This document shows, piece by piece, positions 8,297-16,591 of a stretch of 42,133 bases of DNA (its first letter is position 1; each line of letters begins with the position of its first letter). A program made the position numbers and the translations under genes. Source of the DNA: an uncultured Lachnospiraceae bacterium (GTDB lineage Bacteria > Bacillota > Clostridia > Lachnospirales > Lachnospiraceae); NCBI GenBank assembly GCA_947570615.1, contig CANOVJ010000031.1, positions 1 to 42,133 on the forward strand. Direction: 5' to 3'. A model generated the notes under the pieces. It made no database searches and had not been told where the DNA came from. It saw only the letters and a list, made by a program, of their open reading frames with translations.

Positions 8297-8944
8297 ATGG
8301 CTGAAATACTGATCGTGGAGGATGAGCCCTCCATCAACGAGCTCATCCGCAGAAATTTGAATCTCACAGGACACCACTGCACTCAGGTGTTCGACGGACT
8401 CGCCGCCGCCGGGCTTTTAGAGAGCGGGAGCTTTGATCTGATTATTCTGGACATCATGCTGCCCGGGCTGGACGGCTATCAGGTGTTTGAGCGGGCCTGC
8501 GGGACGCCGACGATTTTCCTGACGGCCAGAGGCGAGCTCTCCGACAGGCTCAGGGGCCTGGCCATGGGAGCGGACGATTATCTGACCAAGCCCTTTCAGA
8601 TGCTGGAGCTGGCGGCGCGGGTGGAAGCGGTTCTTCGGCGCACGAAAAAGGCGGAGGCGTCTTTTTCCGTGGGGGAGCTTGTCTGTGATTTCGAGAGGCA
8701 TCAGGTCTTCCTGGGCGGACAGGCCGCAGAGTGTACCCCAAAGGAATATGAGCTGCTGGAGGTGCTGATCAGAAACCGGAATATCGCCCTTTCAAGGGAA
8801 AAGCTGCTGGAGCTGGTGTGGGGATATGATTTTGAGGGTGGCACCCGCACCGTGGACGTCCACATCCAGAGACTGCGCCGTAAGCTCCGTCTGGAGGAGC
8901 GGATCAAAACCGTTTATAAGCTCGGCTATCGGTTTGAGGCCTGA
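8297..8944 (+). CDS. OmpR-family response regulator
   Basis: 215 residues, start ATG at 8297 preceded by CCGGAGG. The receiver has the acidic pair in ILIVEDEPSI, phospho-acceptor Asp52 in LIILDIMLPGLDG, Thr in IFLTARGE and Lys in DYLTKPF. The effector winged helix has CTPKEYELLEVLI, LVWGYDFEGGTRTVDVHIQRLRRKL and KTVYKLGYRF. It is encoded 19 bases before its kinase. The receiver is slightly short (no residue loss at the key sites). Target genes are unknown; the secreted protein encoded after the kinase is the obvious candidate. Confidence 0.93.
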   Translation: MAEILIVEDEPSINELIRRNLNLTGHHCTQVFDGLAAAGLLESGSFDLIILDIMLPGLDGYQVFERACGTPTIFLTARGELSDRLRGLAMGADDYLTKPFQMLELAARVEAVLRRTKKAEASFSVGELVCDFERHQVFLGGQAAECTPKEYELLEVLIRNRNIALSREKLLELVWGYDFEGGTRTVDVHIQRLRRKLRLEERIKTVYKLGYRFEA

Positions 8945-8963
8945 AGGGAGTCTGAACAGAAAT

Positions 8964-10403
8964 ATGAAAAAACGCACCTTTTTCGTGGTATTGATCCTTT
9001 TTCTTGTCTTTCTCAATTCCCTGATCATGGTTCTGTCGCTGGTCATGCTTAAGGATCAGCTCTCGGCCCTTCGGGAGAAGGCCCTGGCGGAGCACTATGT
9101 GATCGCCTCGTCCCTGATCGGGGATATGCAGGCGCTGGAGCAAAGGGGCGGGAAACCGGAGAAAAGCATGGACAGGCTGATGCGCTCCTACGCCCGCTAC
9201 CTGCAAAGCGGCAGGGGCGGACTGGCGGTGTCATTTGATGGGGAATGGATTTATAACAGCTGTCAGATCATGCCCGCGCAGGATCCGCGGCTGCTGACGG
9301 ATCCGGCCGGTTCTTCTGAGCGGGTCATCCTTATGGAAAATAAGACGGATCCCATTCTCTGTATTTACGGACGGTTTCCGGCCCCCTGGCAGGACTGGGG
9401 GCTTATGTATGTGGGGGATCTGAGTATGTCTCTGTCCTCCTGGCGTCACACCAGAAATATTCTGTTTCTGACGGGGGCCGGGGTGATGCTGGCGCTGGCG
9501 CTGTTTCTCTTTGAGTTTCTCAATATTATTTTCCGGCCGCTGCGGCAGATCAGCACGGCTTCCGCCAGGATCGCCAACGGAGACTACGGGCGCAGGATCC
9601 CCGTTCAGGGAAAGGACGAGATCGCCGCTGTGGCGAATCACTTTAATCTCATGGCCAGTCAGGTACAGGCCCACATCCGAAAGCTCCAGGACAGCGCCGA
9701 CCAGAAGCAGCAGTTTATCGACAATTTTGCCCATGAGCTCCGCATCCCGCTGACCGCCATCTACGGCTATGCGGAGTATATTCAGAGAGCGGCCCTGCCG
9801 CAGGAGGAGCGCTATGAGTGTACGCAGTTCATCATGTCGGAGTGCAGACGGCTCCAGAACCTGGCATATCAGCTTCTCGACCTGGCGTCCCTTCGGGAGA
9901 TTGTGATGGAGGACTGTCCTCTGGAGGAGCTTTTTACACAGTGCCGGAAGATCATGCAGCCCAGGGCGGACCGGAAGGGCGTTGGGATTTCCTTCTCCGC
10001 GCAGGATGAGGACGGGCATATGCATATCGTCCGTGGAAACCGGGAGCAGCTCCTTTGCCTGGTCAATAACCTGATCGACAACGGACTCAAGGCAAGCCCT
10101 CCCGAAAGCCGGGTCAGCGTCAGAGCCTTTTCGGAGGATGGCCATGTGATCCTGGAGGTGGCGGACCAGGGCATCGGGATGCGGCGGGAGGAGCTTGCGC
10201 GGATTAAGGAGGCCTTCTACCGTGTGGATAAGGCCAGAAGCCGCGCCGACGGCGGAGCGGGACTGGGGCTTTCCATCTGCGAGAGGATCGCCTTGCTCCA
10301 TCGTGCGGAGCTGTCCTTTGACTCCGAGCCGGGAAAGGGGACCAGGGCCAGAATCAGTTTTCTCCGCGGGTCAGAGGACAGATGTTTTACAGATTCGCAA
10401 TAA
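8964..10403 (+). CDS. Membrane sensor histidine kinase with altered phosphatase motif
   Basis: 479 residues from ATG 8964; longer in-frame starts lie inside the regulator gene. Transmembrane helix at about residues 5-28, an extracytoplasmic domain of ~130 residues, a second helix at about 165-190, then a HAMP-like linker (FRPLRQISTASARIANGDYGRRI), HisKA with phospho-acceptor His257 in FAHELRIPLTAI, and HATPase boxes (NNLIDNGLKAS, DQGIGM, GAGLGLSIC). The residue four after the His is Ile instead of the Thr/Asn found in nearly all HisKA kinases; that residue is needed for phosphatase activity in characterised members, so this kinase may act as a one-way phosphodonor. Same operon as the upstream regulator. 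Confidence 0.92.
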   Translation: MKKRTFFVVLILFLVFLNSLIMVLSLVMLKDQLSALREKALAEHYVIASSLIGDMQALEQRGGKPEKSMDRLMRSYARYLQSGRGGLAVSFDGEWIYNSCQIMPAQDPRLLTDPAGSSERVILMENKTDPILCIYGRFPAPWQDWGLMYVGDLSMSLSSWRHTRNILFLTGAGVMLALALFLFEFLNIIFRPLRQISTASARIANGDYGRRIPVQGKDEIAAVANHFNLMASQVQAHIRKLQDSADQKQQFIDNFAHELRIPLTAIYGYAEYIQRAALPQEERYECTQFIMSECRRLQNLAYQLLDLASLREIVMEDCPLEELFTQCRKIMQPRADRKGVGISFSAQDEDGHMHIVRGNREQLLCLVNNLIDNGLKASPPESRVSVRAFSEDGHVILEVADQGIGMRREELARIKEAFYRVDKARSRADGGAGLGLSICERIALLHRAELSFDSEPGKGTRARISFLRGSEDRCFTDSQ

Positions 10404-10470
10404 CTCCGATATGACGCGGAAACAGGCCAGCTTTAGAGTGTATTTATCAAATAAAGAAAGGAGTTTCAGT

Positions 10471-11301
10471 ATGAAACGTAAAAACATCTTATTCTTATCA
10501 GCGGCAACGCTGGCCATCATTGGCGCAGGCGCCATCATTTTTAACACCGCAACGGAAAAGGCCATGGCGGCGGGATTTGAGCAGACCCAGAGTATTCCTG
10601 TCAGCTATCGGGTTCCCTCCATGGCACAGGCCGCACTTCCCGGGGCGGGAGCGGAGCAGGAGAGCAGGAAAAAGGCGGATTATCATGTGAGTATGGATGA
10701 TTTGAACACGGACAGTCCCACGGATACGGATCTGACCATGGAGGAGGCGGCCGATGTGGGGATGCAGTACCTTGAAACGCTTTTCGGGCTGGAGCCGGAG
10801 GGCGCATACGTGTATATGGGCTACACTTCGGGAACAGAGACCTTTCCAAGGGCATTCTGGTTCGGGGATGTTCTTTTTGAAAAGGAGCAGACGCCGGAAT
10901 CTACAAGGTGGACATACATGATCGACGCTGTGACGGGCGAACTCTTCAACGCCAGCTATGGCAGAATGCTTGACGCGAGTCCTTCTCTTGCGCTGGATCC
11001 GGCTCTGGAGAATAACTATGAGGTGTATGCGAATCTGGCCAGAGAGTATGTGCAGCGGTGCGCTCTGATGGAGAGCCCCGTCGCGGCGGTGGAATATAAC
11101 TGCCAGGGCTACAACGGGAATGATCCGACGATCACGGTGGATGTGGTCGGTGAAAACGGAGAGGTTGTGAATATGAGCTACTCCCGCTATGACCACGAAT
11201 TCCTGGGACTCATTACGGACACCTCCCTGAGGATCAGCGATTCCGCAATGGGAGATCTGGCGGGAGAGGCAGTGTCGGAGAGCTTCACGCAGGCAAAGTG
11301 A
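10471..11301 (+). CDS. Secreted or membrane-anchored protein of unknown function, PepSY-like pattern
   Basis: 276 residues starting at ATG 10471 (AAAGGAG at 10457-10463). The N-terminus MKRKNILFLSAATLAIIGAG is a signal peptide or single membrane anchor; the rest is acidic and soluble, so it acts outside the membrane. 'EEAADVGMQYLETLFGLEPEG' followed by 'RWTYMIDAVTGELFNASYG' resembles the helix-then-strand pattern of PepSY/YPEB domains, which often regulate proteases or sensor kinases, but this is a pattern-level resemblance only. It lies 67 bases after the histidine kinase on the same strand, so a link to that sensor is plausible. Its 3' end overlaps the convergent MerR gene by 17 bases. Confidence 0.75.
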   Translation: MKRKNILFLSAATLAIIGAGAIIFNTATEKAMAAGFEQTQSIPVSYRVPSMAQAALPGAGAEQESRKKADYHVSMDDLNTDSPTDTDLTMEEAADVGMQYLETLFGLEPEGAYVYMGYTSGTETFPRAFWFGDVLFEKEQTPESTRWTYMIDAVTGELFNASYGRMLDASPSLALDPALENNYEVYANLAREYVQRCALMESPVAAVEYNCQGYNGNDPTITVDVVGENGEVVNMSYSRYDHEFLGLITDTSLRISDSAMGDLAGEAVSESFTQAK

Positions 11302-12142
11302 GCGTATGCCCTGCGCCGGAGGCCCCCAGGCGCACCGGAACCTCGATCTGCACGATATAATCATCGATCCGGTCGATCACCGTCTCGTTGAGTCCCTTTT
11401 CGCAGGAAAATCCCCAGGGCGTCAGATCGTGCCTGCGCGCAAAATCCAGAATCGCCCGATACCGCCCGGGGAGGCCGTCCCAGGAGCCTTTGTGGAACGC
11501 CCTGATATAGCGTCCCCCGGGCTGGATATGCAGGCCCTTTTCCTGCGTCAGGAAGGGGATCTCGATAAAAAGCCGGGTGTAATCGTCGAAATCGCCGGCA
11601 AGAAGACTGGAGACGGGGATCATGGAGCCGTAGGAGGCCTCGTGCAGACGGCCAAGCCCGTACCTGGCGGTTTCTGCGGTGATCAGCTCCACCTCCTTCT
11701 CGAAGGAGGTGGTCCGGTCGATCTCCACGGTTACCAGCGCGCGCTCCGGCTTTTCAACCACATCAATTCTGGACAGGTCCATGGAGAGCAGAGTGTCCAT
11801 ATTCTGCACATGGTTTTGCAGCGTTTTTCGCACCGCTCCCAAGTGCATGAGCTGTGTGTCAAGGTCGCTGAGCCGCTCCTGCAAAAGGCTTTTCATGCTT
11901 TCTGCGGAGCGGTCTTTCATGAAATTCTGAATCTCCGAAAGGGGGACGTCCAGCTCCCGGAGGAGCAGAATCGTCTCCAGAATCGGACTCTGGTGATAAT
12001 TGTAACACCGGTAGCCGTTGTCAGGATTGACGGCGGCAGGGCGAAACAGCCCGATTTCGTCATACCACATCAGCGTTTTCTTATTGATGCCATGCAGGGC
12101 CGCGAACTGGCCGATGGTGAGCAGTCTGTCGTCAGAATTCAT
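11285..12142 (-). CDS. MerR-family transcriptional regulator with effector-binding domain
   Basis: 285 residues. The start is ATG 12142 (MNSDDRLLTIGQFAALHGIN), preceded by GGGGGAAA; an upstream in-frame start at 12208 would run across the promoter. Residues 7-75 form the MerR winged helix (LTIGQFAALHGINKKTLMWYDEIGLF, NGYRCYNYHQ), then a coiled dimerisation helix, then a GyrI/BmrR-like ligand-binding domain (ALVTVEIDR, PGGRYIRAFHKGSWDGLPGRYRAILDFARRHDL, DDYIVQIEVPV). Such proteins sense lipophilic cationic drugs and twist a 19-bp-spacer promoter into an active shape. The divergent MATE pump gene has exactly such a promoter, so BmrR/BltR-like drug-induced activation of that pump is the likely job. 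Confidence 0.93.
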   Translation of the reverse strand: MNSDDRLLTIGQFAALHGINKKTLMWYDEIGLFRPAAVNPDNGYRCYNYHQSPILETILLLRELDVPLSEIQNFMKDRSAESMKSLLQERLSDLDTQLMHLGAVRKTLQNHVQNMDTLLSMDLSRIDVVEKPERALVTVEIDRTTSFEKEVELITAETARYGLGRLHEASYGSMIPVSSLLAGDFDDYTRLFIEIPFLTQEKGLHIQPGGRYIRAFHKGSWDGLPGRYRAILDFARRHDLTPWGFSCEKGLNETVIDRIDDYIVQIEVPVRLGASGAGHTLTLPA

Positions 12143-12153
12143 TGATTTCCCCC

Positions 12154-12184
12154 TTGACCATACAGTCACTGTACGGTCTATGAT
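12154..12184 (+). promoter_or_regulatory. MerR-type promoter with palindromic operator in a 19-bp spacer
   Basis: -35 TTGACC (12154-12159) and -10 TATGAT (12179-12184) are 19 bp apart rather than 17, the hallmark of MerR-activated promoters. A 21-bp dyad at 12157-12177 (half-sites ACCATACAGT and ACTGTACGGT about a central C, one mismatch) fills the spacer. The MATE start codon follows at 12208 with TAAAGGAGGA as ribosome binding site; the regulator's own start is 12 bases from the -35 on the other strand, so the same site may also control the regulator. Confidence 0.9.
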
Positions 12185-12207
12185 ACCTGATAAAGGAGGA
12201 AAAATCA

Positions 12208-13539
12208 ATGGAAAATCAAAATGTTTATTTCAAACCTGTGACGCTGAAAAATGTTATGAAATTTGCGGTCCCCACCATCGCCATGACGGTGTTTATGTCC
12301 TTCTACACCATGGTTGACGGGCTTTTCGTGTCGAACCTGATCGGTACGGACGCGCTCTCGGCCATCAACCTGACGGCCCCGGTGATCCAGCTTGTGACCG
12401 CCGTCTCCACCATGCTTGCCACCGGGGGAAGCGCGGTGATCATGAAAAAGATGGGAGAGCACAAAGACAGGGAGGCCAGAGAAGACTTTACCGGACTGAT
12501 TCTGGTGAATGTGCTGGCGGGCGTTATCATGTGCGCCGCGGGATACCTGGCGACGGATCATATTTTTGCAGGGATGGATCTGACGCCCGGGGTGGAAGGA
12601 TACTGCGTGGAATATTTAAGCCGTTATCTGGTATTCACTGTCCCCATTCTTCTGATGAACAATTTCACGCTCTACATGATCGCCAGCGGGAGGGCGACCC
12701 TCTCCCTGATCTGTTCCGTGACAGGAGGCGTACTGAACATGGCGCTGGACTATGTGTTCCTGGGCGTGCTTCACACGGGAATCGGCGGCGCGGCCATCGC
12801 CACGGGCCTTGGATATTCCGTGACGACGGTGGCGGGACTGGTGGTGTTCAGTCAGAAAAGAAGCCTTCTGCACTTTTGCAGGCCGGTATTTCGTTTTAAG
12901 GTTCTGGCAGGCGCGGCTGCAAACGGCTGTTCGGAGATGGCAACCGCCCTTGTAACCGGGATCATCACCATGATGTTCAACTGGACGATGCTGCGCTATG
13001 TGGGGGAGGACGGCGTCGCGGCGGTCACCATCATCATGTACGTGCTGATGTTTGCCAGCTCCCTGTACGCCGGATATTCCTGCGGCGTAGCGCCCATGAT
13101 CAGCTATTATTATGGGGAACGAAGCCATGAGAAGCTGAAAAAGCTGGCGGCGCTCAGCCTGAAGGTGATCGCCTGTATCAGCCTGGTCACGGTGGCGGCC
13201 TCCTTCGGCCTGACCAGGCCTCTGGTCTCGGTCTTCGCCCGCCCGGATAACCCGGTGTATGACCTGGCGGTGACGGGCAACAGGATCTGCACCGTCGCCC
13301 TGCTCTTTATCGGCTTTAATATTTTTGCCAGCGGGATGTTCACCGCGCTGTCCAACGGAGTGGTTTCAGCCATCCTTGCCTTTTCAAGATCCTTTGTGTT
13401 TATGCTGATTACCATGCTTGTACTGCCTCTGCTTCTGGGGGTAAACGGGGTGTGGCTGGCGACGCCGGCGGCGGAGCTGATGGCGCTTATCCTTTCCGCC
13501 TTTATGTTTGTAAAGCACAGGAAGCGATATGGGTACTGA
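12208..13539 (+). CDS. MATE-family multidrug efflux transporter (MepA/NorM-like)
   Basis: 443-residue inner-membrane protein with about 12 helices, the usual length for the family. N-terminal 'FAVPTIAMTVFMSFYTMVDGLFVSNLIGTDALSAINL' is the MATE first-repeat signature, and the internal repeat is visible around residue 240-290. Family members export cationic drugs in exchange for Na+ or H+. Ribosome binding site AAAGGAGG ends 9 bases before the ATG. Transcribed from the MerR-type promoter at 12154-12184, so it is expected to be drug-inducible through the divergent regulator. Confidence 0.93.
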   Translation: MENQNVYFKPVTLKNVMKFAVPTIAMTVFMSFYTMVDGLFVSNLIGTDALSAINLTAPVIQLVTAVSTMLATGGSAVIMKKMGEHKDREAREDFTGLILVNVLAGVIMCAAGYLATDHIFAGMDLTPGVEGYCVEYLSRYLVFTVPILLMNNFTLYMIASGRATLSLICSVTGGVLNMALDYVFLGVLHTGIGGAAIATGLGYSVTTVAGLVVFSQKRSLLHFCRPVFRFKVLAGAAANGCSEMATALVTGIITMMFNWTMLRYVGEDGVAAVTIIMYVLMFASSLYAGYSCGVAPMISYYYGERSHEKLKKLAALSLKVIACISLVTVAASFGLTRPLVSVFARPDNPVYDLAVTGNRICTVALLFIGFNIFASGMFTALSNGVVSAILAFSRSFVFMLITMLVLPLLLGVNGVWLATPAAELMALILSAFMFVKHRKRYGY

Positions 13540-13572
13540 TCAGAAGCCGCTCCGGTTCAGAGACGTTTTCGA

Positions 13573-13612
13573 TTACAATAAGCGCTCTCGCGGAGCGTGA
13601 CGGCGTTTGTTG
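13573..13612 (+). repeat. Palindromic repeat, family 1, copy A
   Basis: TTACAATAAGCG...CTCGCGGAGCG...CGGCGTTTGTTG. The outer arms (CAATAAGCG / CGTTTGTTG) and the inner CGCGGAGCG pair to make a hairpin. Near-identical copies occur at 16513-16551 and 41286-41326, a reverse-oriented one at 20198-20234 and a shorter relative at 40128-40164. Confidence 0.75.
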
Positions 13613-13638
13613 CCCCCACCGTCTTTTTCTGATACAAT
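13610..13638 (+). promoter_or_regulatory. Probable promoter of the small membrane protein gene
   Basis: TTGCCC (13610-13615), 17-bp spacer, TACAAT (13633-13638). The -35 element starts on the last bases of repeat copy A. Confidence 0.5.
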
Positions 13639-13664
13639 GAAAAAAACGGACAGGAGGAAATACG

Positions 13665-13928
13665 ATGAAAAAATCATTTGACGGAAGAACGTCCGGTGAA
13701 GCCGGGCATACCCTGTTTTACTACGGGGACAGATATTTAAAGAAAAGCAGCTGGAAGGACCTTGCCATGGTCAAATTCTGCCTGTTCTCGATGGGCGTTT
13801 TAGCCGGCATGAAGATACCGCGCAGGGACAGGAAATGTGCGGCGGCCCTGGCAGGCGTTGTTTTTGCGATCACTTATATTCCGCTGATGACAAAGTTTTT
13901 TGCGATTGTGAGGGAGAAAGAGGAGTAA
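13665..13928 (+). CDS. Small membrane protein, family of unknown function
   Basis: 87 residues. Two hydrophobic segments (about 45-60 and 63-80: KFCLFSMGVLAGMKI and AAALAGVVFAITYIPLMTKFFAI) follow a polar N-terminus with DRYLKKSSWKDLAMVKF. Similar short proteins in clostridia are sometimes labelled 'permease of phosphate ABC transporter', a name not supported by any motif here. The ATG at 13665 has AGGAGG 10 bases upstream. It is followed after 5 bases by the YbaK-type gene, probably in one operon. Confidence 0.7.
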   Translation: MKKSFDGRTSGEAGHTLFYYGDRYLKKSSWKDLAMVKFCLFSMGVLAGMKIPRRDRKCAAALAGVVFAITYIPLMTKFFAIVREKEE

Positions 13929-13933
13929 GGCAG

Positions 13934-14404
13934 ATGTCGGTCGAGAGAGTAAAGTCATTTTTTGAACAATACGGTATGAAGGACAGGATTCTGGAATTCG
14001 ATGTGTCCAGCGCCACTGTGGAGCTGGCCGCGGCGGCGCTCTCCTGCGAGCCCGGCAGGATCGCCAAAACGCTCTCCTTTATGGTGGAGGGTCATGGGAT
14101 CCTGGTGGTGGCGGCCGGGGATACCAAAATCGACAATCACAAATATAAGGCCCGGTTTGGCGTCAAAGCCAGAATGCTTTCCGCTTTGGAAGCGCAGACG
14201 CTGGTGGGACATGCCGTAGGCGGCGTATGCCCGTTTGCGGTGAATGAGGGCGTGGAGGTGTATCTCGACTGCTCGCTGAAACGCTTTGAGACGGTCTTTC
14301 CCGCCTGCGGCAGCTCGAACAGCGCGATCGAGCTTACCATCCCGGAGCTGGAGAGATATTCCGGGTATGTGGAGTGGGTGGATGTGTGCAAGGGGTACGA
14401 ATGA
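13934..14404 (+). CDS. YbaK/EbsC-family aminoacyl-tRNA deacylase
   Basis: 156 residues, one YbaK/ProX fold domain. Members hydrolyse mischarged tRNAs (for example Cys- or Ala-tRNA-Pro) in trans. Seen: 'RIAKTLSFMVEGHGILVVAAGDTKID', with the conserved Lys after the first strand, 'VGHAVGGVCPFAV' (the G-x-x-x-G-G-V-x-P-F motif lining the active site) and 'VYLDCSLKRFETVFPACGSSNSAIELTIPEL'. Length is normal. The start is ATG 13934, 5 bases after the preceding gene's stop; the long upstream extension of the frame overlaps that gene and is rejected. Confidence 0.93.
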   Translation: MSVERVKSFFEQYGMKDRILEFDVSSATVELAAAALSCEPGRIAKTLSFMVEGHGILVVAAGDTKIDNHKYKARFGVKARMLSALEAQTLVGHAVGGVCPFAVNEGVEVYLDCSLKRFETVFPACGSSNSAIELTIPELERYSGYVEWVDVCKGYE

Positions 14405-14645
14405 CGATATTGAAAGCTGGCTGGAAAGCCGGCAGATTACAGAGGAGGATGAAATAACCCTGTGTGAAATTTTTTCATATAACCCTGGAGAAGGCCTGCG
14501 AAGGGCTTGGAACCACAGTGAGCAGATACGAGGAGGCCCGAAGGCTCATCTGAGCGGGCATTTCGTTCCGGGGAGGGGGCCCTCGCCCGGACAATGTGCA
14601 TCCTGCCCGGCGGGCAGGGGGAAAGCCCCTGCGCCCGGCCTGCCT
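14405..14645. other. Spacer between convergent genes with a short coding-like remnant and a GC-rich hairpin
   Basis: From GTG 14464 to the TGA at about 14552 a 29-codon frame reads VKFFHITLEKACEGLGTTVS..., which has protein-like character but no recognised family; it may be a remnant. At 14615-14631, CAGGGG-GAAAG-CCCCTG forms a hairpin between the deacylase (plus) and ABC exporter (minus) genes; there is no good T-run on either strand, so it is only a possible transcription end. Confidence 0.35.
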
Positions 14646-16490
14646 TTACTGATAAGCCTGTGCCTGCAGTTCCCACATTCTGCCGTACTCGCCTCCCAGG
14701 GCAAGGAGCTGATCGTGGGAGCCCTCCTCCACGATCCGGCCCGCCTTCATCATATAGATGCGGTCCGCGTCCCGGGCGGTGGCCAGACGGTGGGAGATGA
14801 AGATCACTGTCTTGTCCTGCGCAATTTCCTTAAGCTCCTGATTTAGCTGGTATTCGGAGGCGGGGTCCAGCGCGCTGGAGGGCTCGTCCATGATGATCAG
14901 ATCGTGCCCCCTGTAGAGCGTCCTGGCGATGGCCACCTTCTGGCTCTCGCCGCCGGATAAGTTGACGCCGTCCTTTTCGAATTCCGTGGTAAGGGGCGTC
15001 TCGATCTGATATTTCAGCTTCTGTCCGGCCAGGTTGAATCCGGCCCGGTCAAGGGCGTGCTCCACCTCCCAGGTCTCCTGTCTGTCCATGGAGCACAGAT
15101 CCATCACCACATTTTCCCGCAGGGAGGCGGCGTAAATCCTGTAATCCTGAAAAACCGCTCCGATTTGCCGGCGATAGTCTGCCAGCTTCAGACTGCGGAT
15201 ATCTTCCCCGTTTCGCAGGATCGTCCCGCTGCAGGGATCGTAGAGCCGCATCAGAAGCTTGACCAGCGTGGTTTTGCCGGCCCCGTTGTAGCCCACCAGC
15301 GCGATCTTTTCGCCTTTTCGGATCTCCAGACTGATATCGTGCAGAATCTCACGGCAGTCAGGCGCCGGGGCCCCTTCCGGGGATGCGCCCGTATCGTTCG
15401 TATGAGAAGAGCCCCCCGCCCCTGTATAGGAAAAGCTCACATGAGAGAGGGTGAGTGTCTCAAGGTTTCCCGAGACCTCCTTTTCACCGTCCACGATCTT
15501 CGGTTCAAAGGCAAGGAAGCGGCGGATCTTTTCGATAAAGGCCCCGTTGCAGGCAAAGGCGGAGAGGTATCCCACCAGATCGCCGGAGCGGCTGATCATC
15601 CTGCGCACGGCCGCCAGAAGGATCACCAGATCGCTCAGGGAAATACTCCCCAGAATCAGGGCCCGCCAGAGCAGGAGCGGGAGATAGACGGCGTAGAGCA
15701 TGAAACAGCCGGGGACATACCTGCGGATAATGTCCAGCGCCCACAGCTTCAGACCGTATTTTCGGCTGACGGCGCTCAGCTTCCCGCTGCAGCGGTCAAA
15801 GTCCTCCATCAGTTTTTCATTCATCTCGGGGTGGAGCCGCAACTCCTTTGCATAGTCGTGCAGATAAAAAACCCTGTGCTGGTAATCCCTCTCCCGCTCG
15901 GTGCGCAGCTTTTCCAGCCGGAGCTTTTCCTGCAGGCCAAAGTAAGCCCTGCCGGAGAAATAATTGATCAGGATACACACAAGAGCCAGCGCAAGTCCCG
16001 TCCGGTCCATGGTCAGCAGATAGGAAAAGTACAGGACGCTGACGGTGAGGGTGGAGACGAAATCCCTCCCCTCGTTCATAAACCGCTCCACGCACTGGTC
16101 TGCCTGCGTGGTGGAGAGCATGAAATCATTATAAAAATCCGGGTCGTCATAGCAGGACAGGTCCATGATCTTTGCCTTCTCATAAATCTGTCCCCGCAGG
16201 GCGAAGCTCAGAGCGGGCTTGATGCGCTCAAAGGACCACTGATAAAAAATGCTGTCGATGAACTGGTGAACCAGGTACAGGGCGAAAACGCCCAGGGTCA
16301 GGACAGCTACCTGAGAAAAGGGAGCGCCCTTTTCCGCGGCGTTTAAGTTGTAGCCGATCCAGATGGTATATTCCCAGAACACAAAGGCGCTCTGCTCCAC
16401 GGCGGCAAATATGTTAAACAAAAGCAGTCCGGGCGAGGTTTTCAGGCACAGCCGAAAGAGCCAGAGCTGATGGGAAAGTTGTTTTTTCAC
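14646..16490 (-). CDS. ABC exporter, fused membrane and ATPase domains (half-transporter B)
   Basis: 614 residues: about six transmembrane helices in residues 1-320 and a nucleotide-binding domain from ~340. Walker A is GYNGAGKTT, the signature LSGGESQKVAIARTL, Walker B DLIIMDEPSSALDP, and the switch His is in VIFISHRLATA. The start is GTG at 16490, with GGAGG 10 bases upstream. Between the A-loop (VSFSYTGA) and 'REILHDISLEIRKGEKIAL' is an unusual Gly/Ser/Pro-rich stretch of ~17-20 residues (GGSSHTNDTGASPEGAPAP), encoded by a palindromic GC-rich segment near 15360-15420; typical family members have only a few residues there. It follows its partner gene, with two palindromic repeats between, and together they should form a heterodimeric exporter. 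Substrate unknown; the adjacent LytTR system suggests a peptide. Confidence 0.92.
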   Translation of the reverse strand: MKKQLSHQLWLFRLCLKTSPGLLLFNIFAAVEQSAFVFWEYTIWIGYNLNAAEKGAPFSQVAVLTLGVFALYLVHQFIDSIFYQWSFERIKPALSFALRGQIYEKAKIMDLSCYDDPDFYNDFMLSTTQADQCVERFMNEGRDFVSTLTVSVLYFSYLLTMDRTGLALALVCILINYFSGRAYFGLQEKLRLEKLRTERERDYQHRVFYLHDYAKELRLHPEMNEKLMEDFDRCSGKLSAVSRKYGLKLWALDIIRRYVPGCFMLYAVYLPLLLWRALILGSISLSDLVILLAAVRRMISRSGDLVGYLSAFACNGAFIEKIRRFLAFEPKIVDGEKEVSGNLETLTLSHVSFSYTGAGGSSHTNDTGASPEGAPAPDCREILHDISLEIRKGEKIALVGYNGAGKTTLVKLLMRLYDPCSGTILRNGEDIRSLKLADYRRQIGAVFQDYRIYAASLRENVVMDLCSMDRQETWEVEHALDRAGFNLAGQKLKYQIETPLTTEFEKDGVNLSGGESQKVAIARTLYRGHDLIIMDEPSSALDPASEYQLNQELKEIAQDKTVIFISHRLATARDADRIYMMKAGRIVEEGSHDQLLALGGEYGRMWELQAQAYQ

Positions 16491-16512
16491 AGGTGTGTGA
16501 CCTCCTTTTTAC

Positions 16513-16551
16513 TACAATAAGCTGGCTCGCGGAGCGTGACAGCGTTTATTG
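16513..16551 (+). repeat. Palindromic repeat, family 1, copy B
   Basis: ACAATAAGCTGGCTCGCGG followed by AGCGTGACAGCGTTTATTG; arms CAATAA/TTATTG and internal GCTGGCTCGC/GCGTGACAGC pair imperfectly. It lies between the two ABC exporter genes, within the 5' region of the GTG-initiated gene. Copy C at 41286 differs at only about three positions. Confidence 0.8.
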
Positions 16552-16552
16552 A

Positions 16553-16591
16553 AACATAAGGATGGCTGGCGAAGCCTGGCATCCGTTGTTT
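16553..16591 (+). repeat. Palindromic repeat, family 2, copy G
   Basis: AACATAAGGATGGCTGGCG then AAGCCTGGCATCCGTTGTTT. The core GGATGGCTGGC-GAA-GCCTGGCATCC is an imperfect palindrome. It immediately follows copy B of family 1, forming a pair. The same sequence in reverse orientation occurs at 41434-41471 with only a few changes. Confidence 0.8.
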
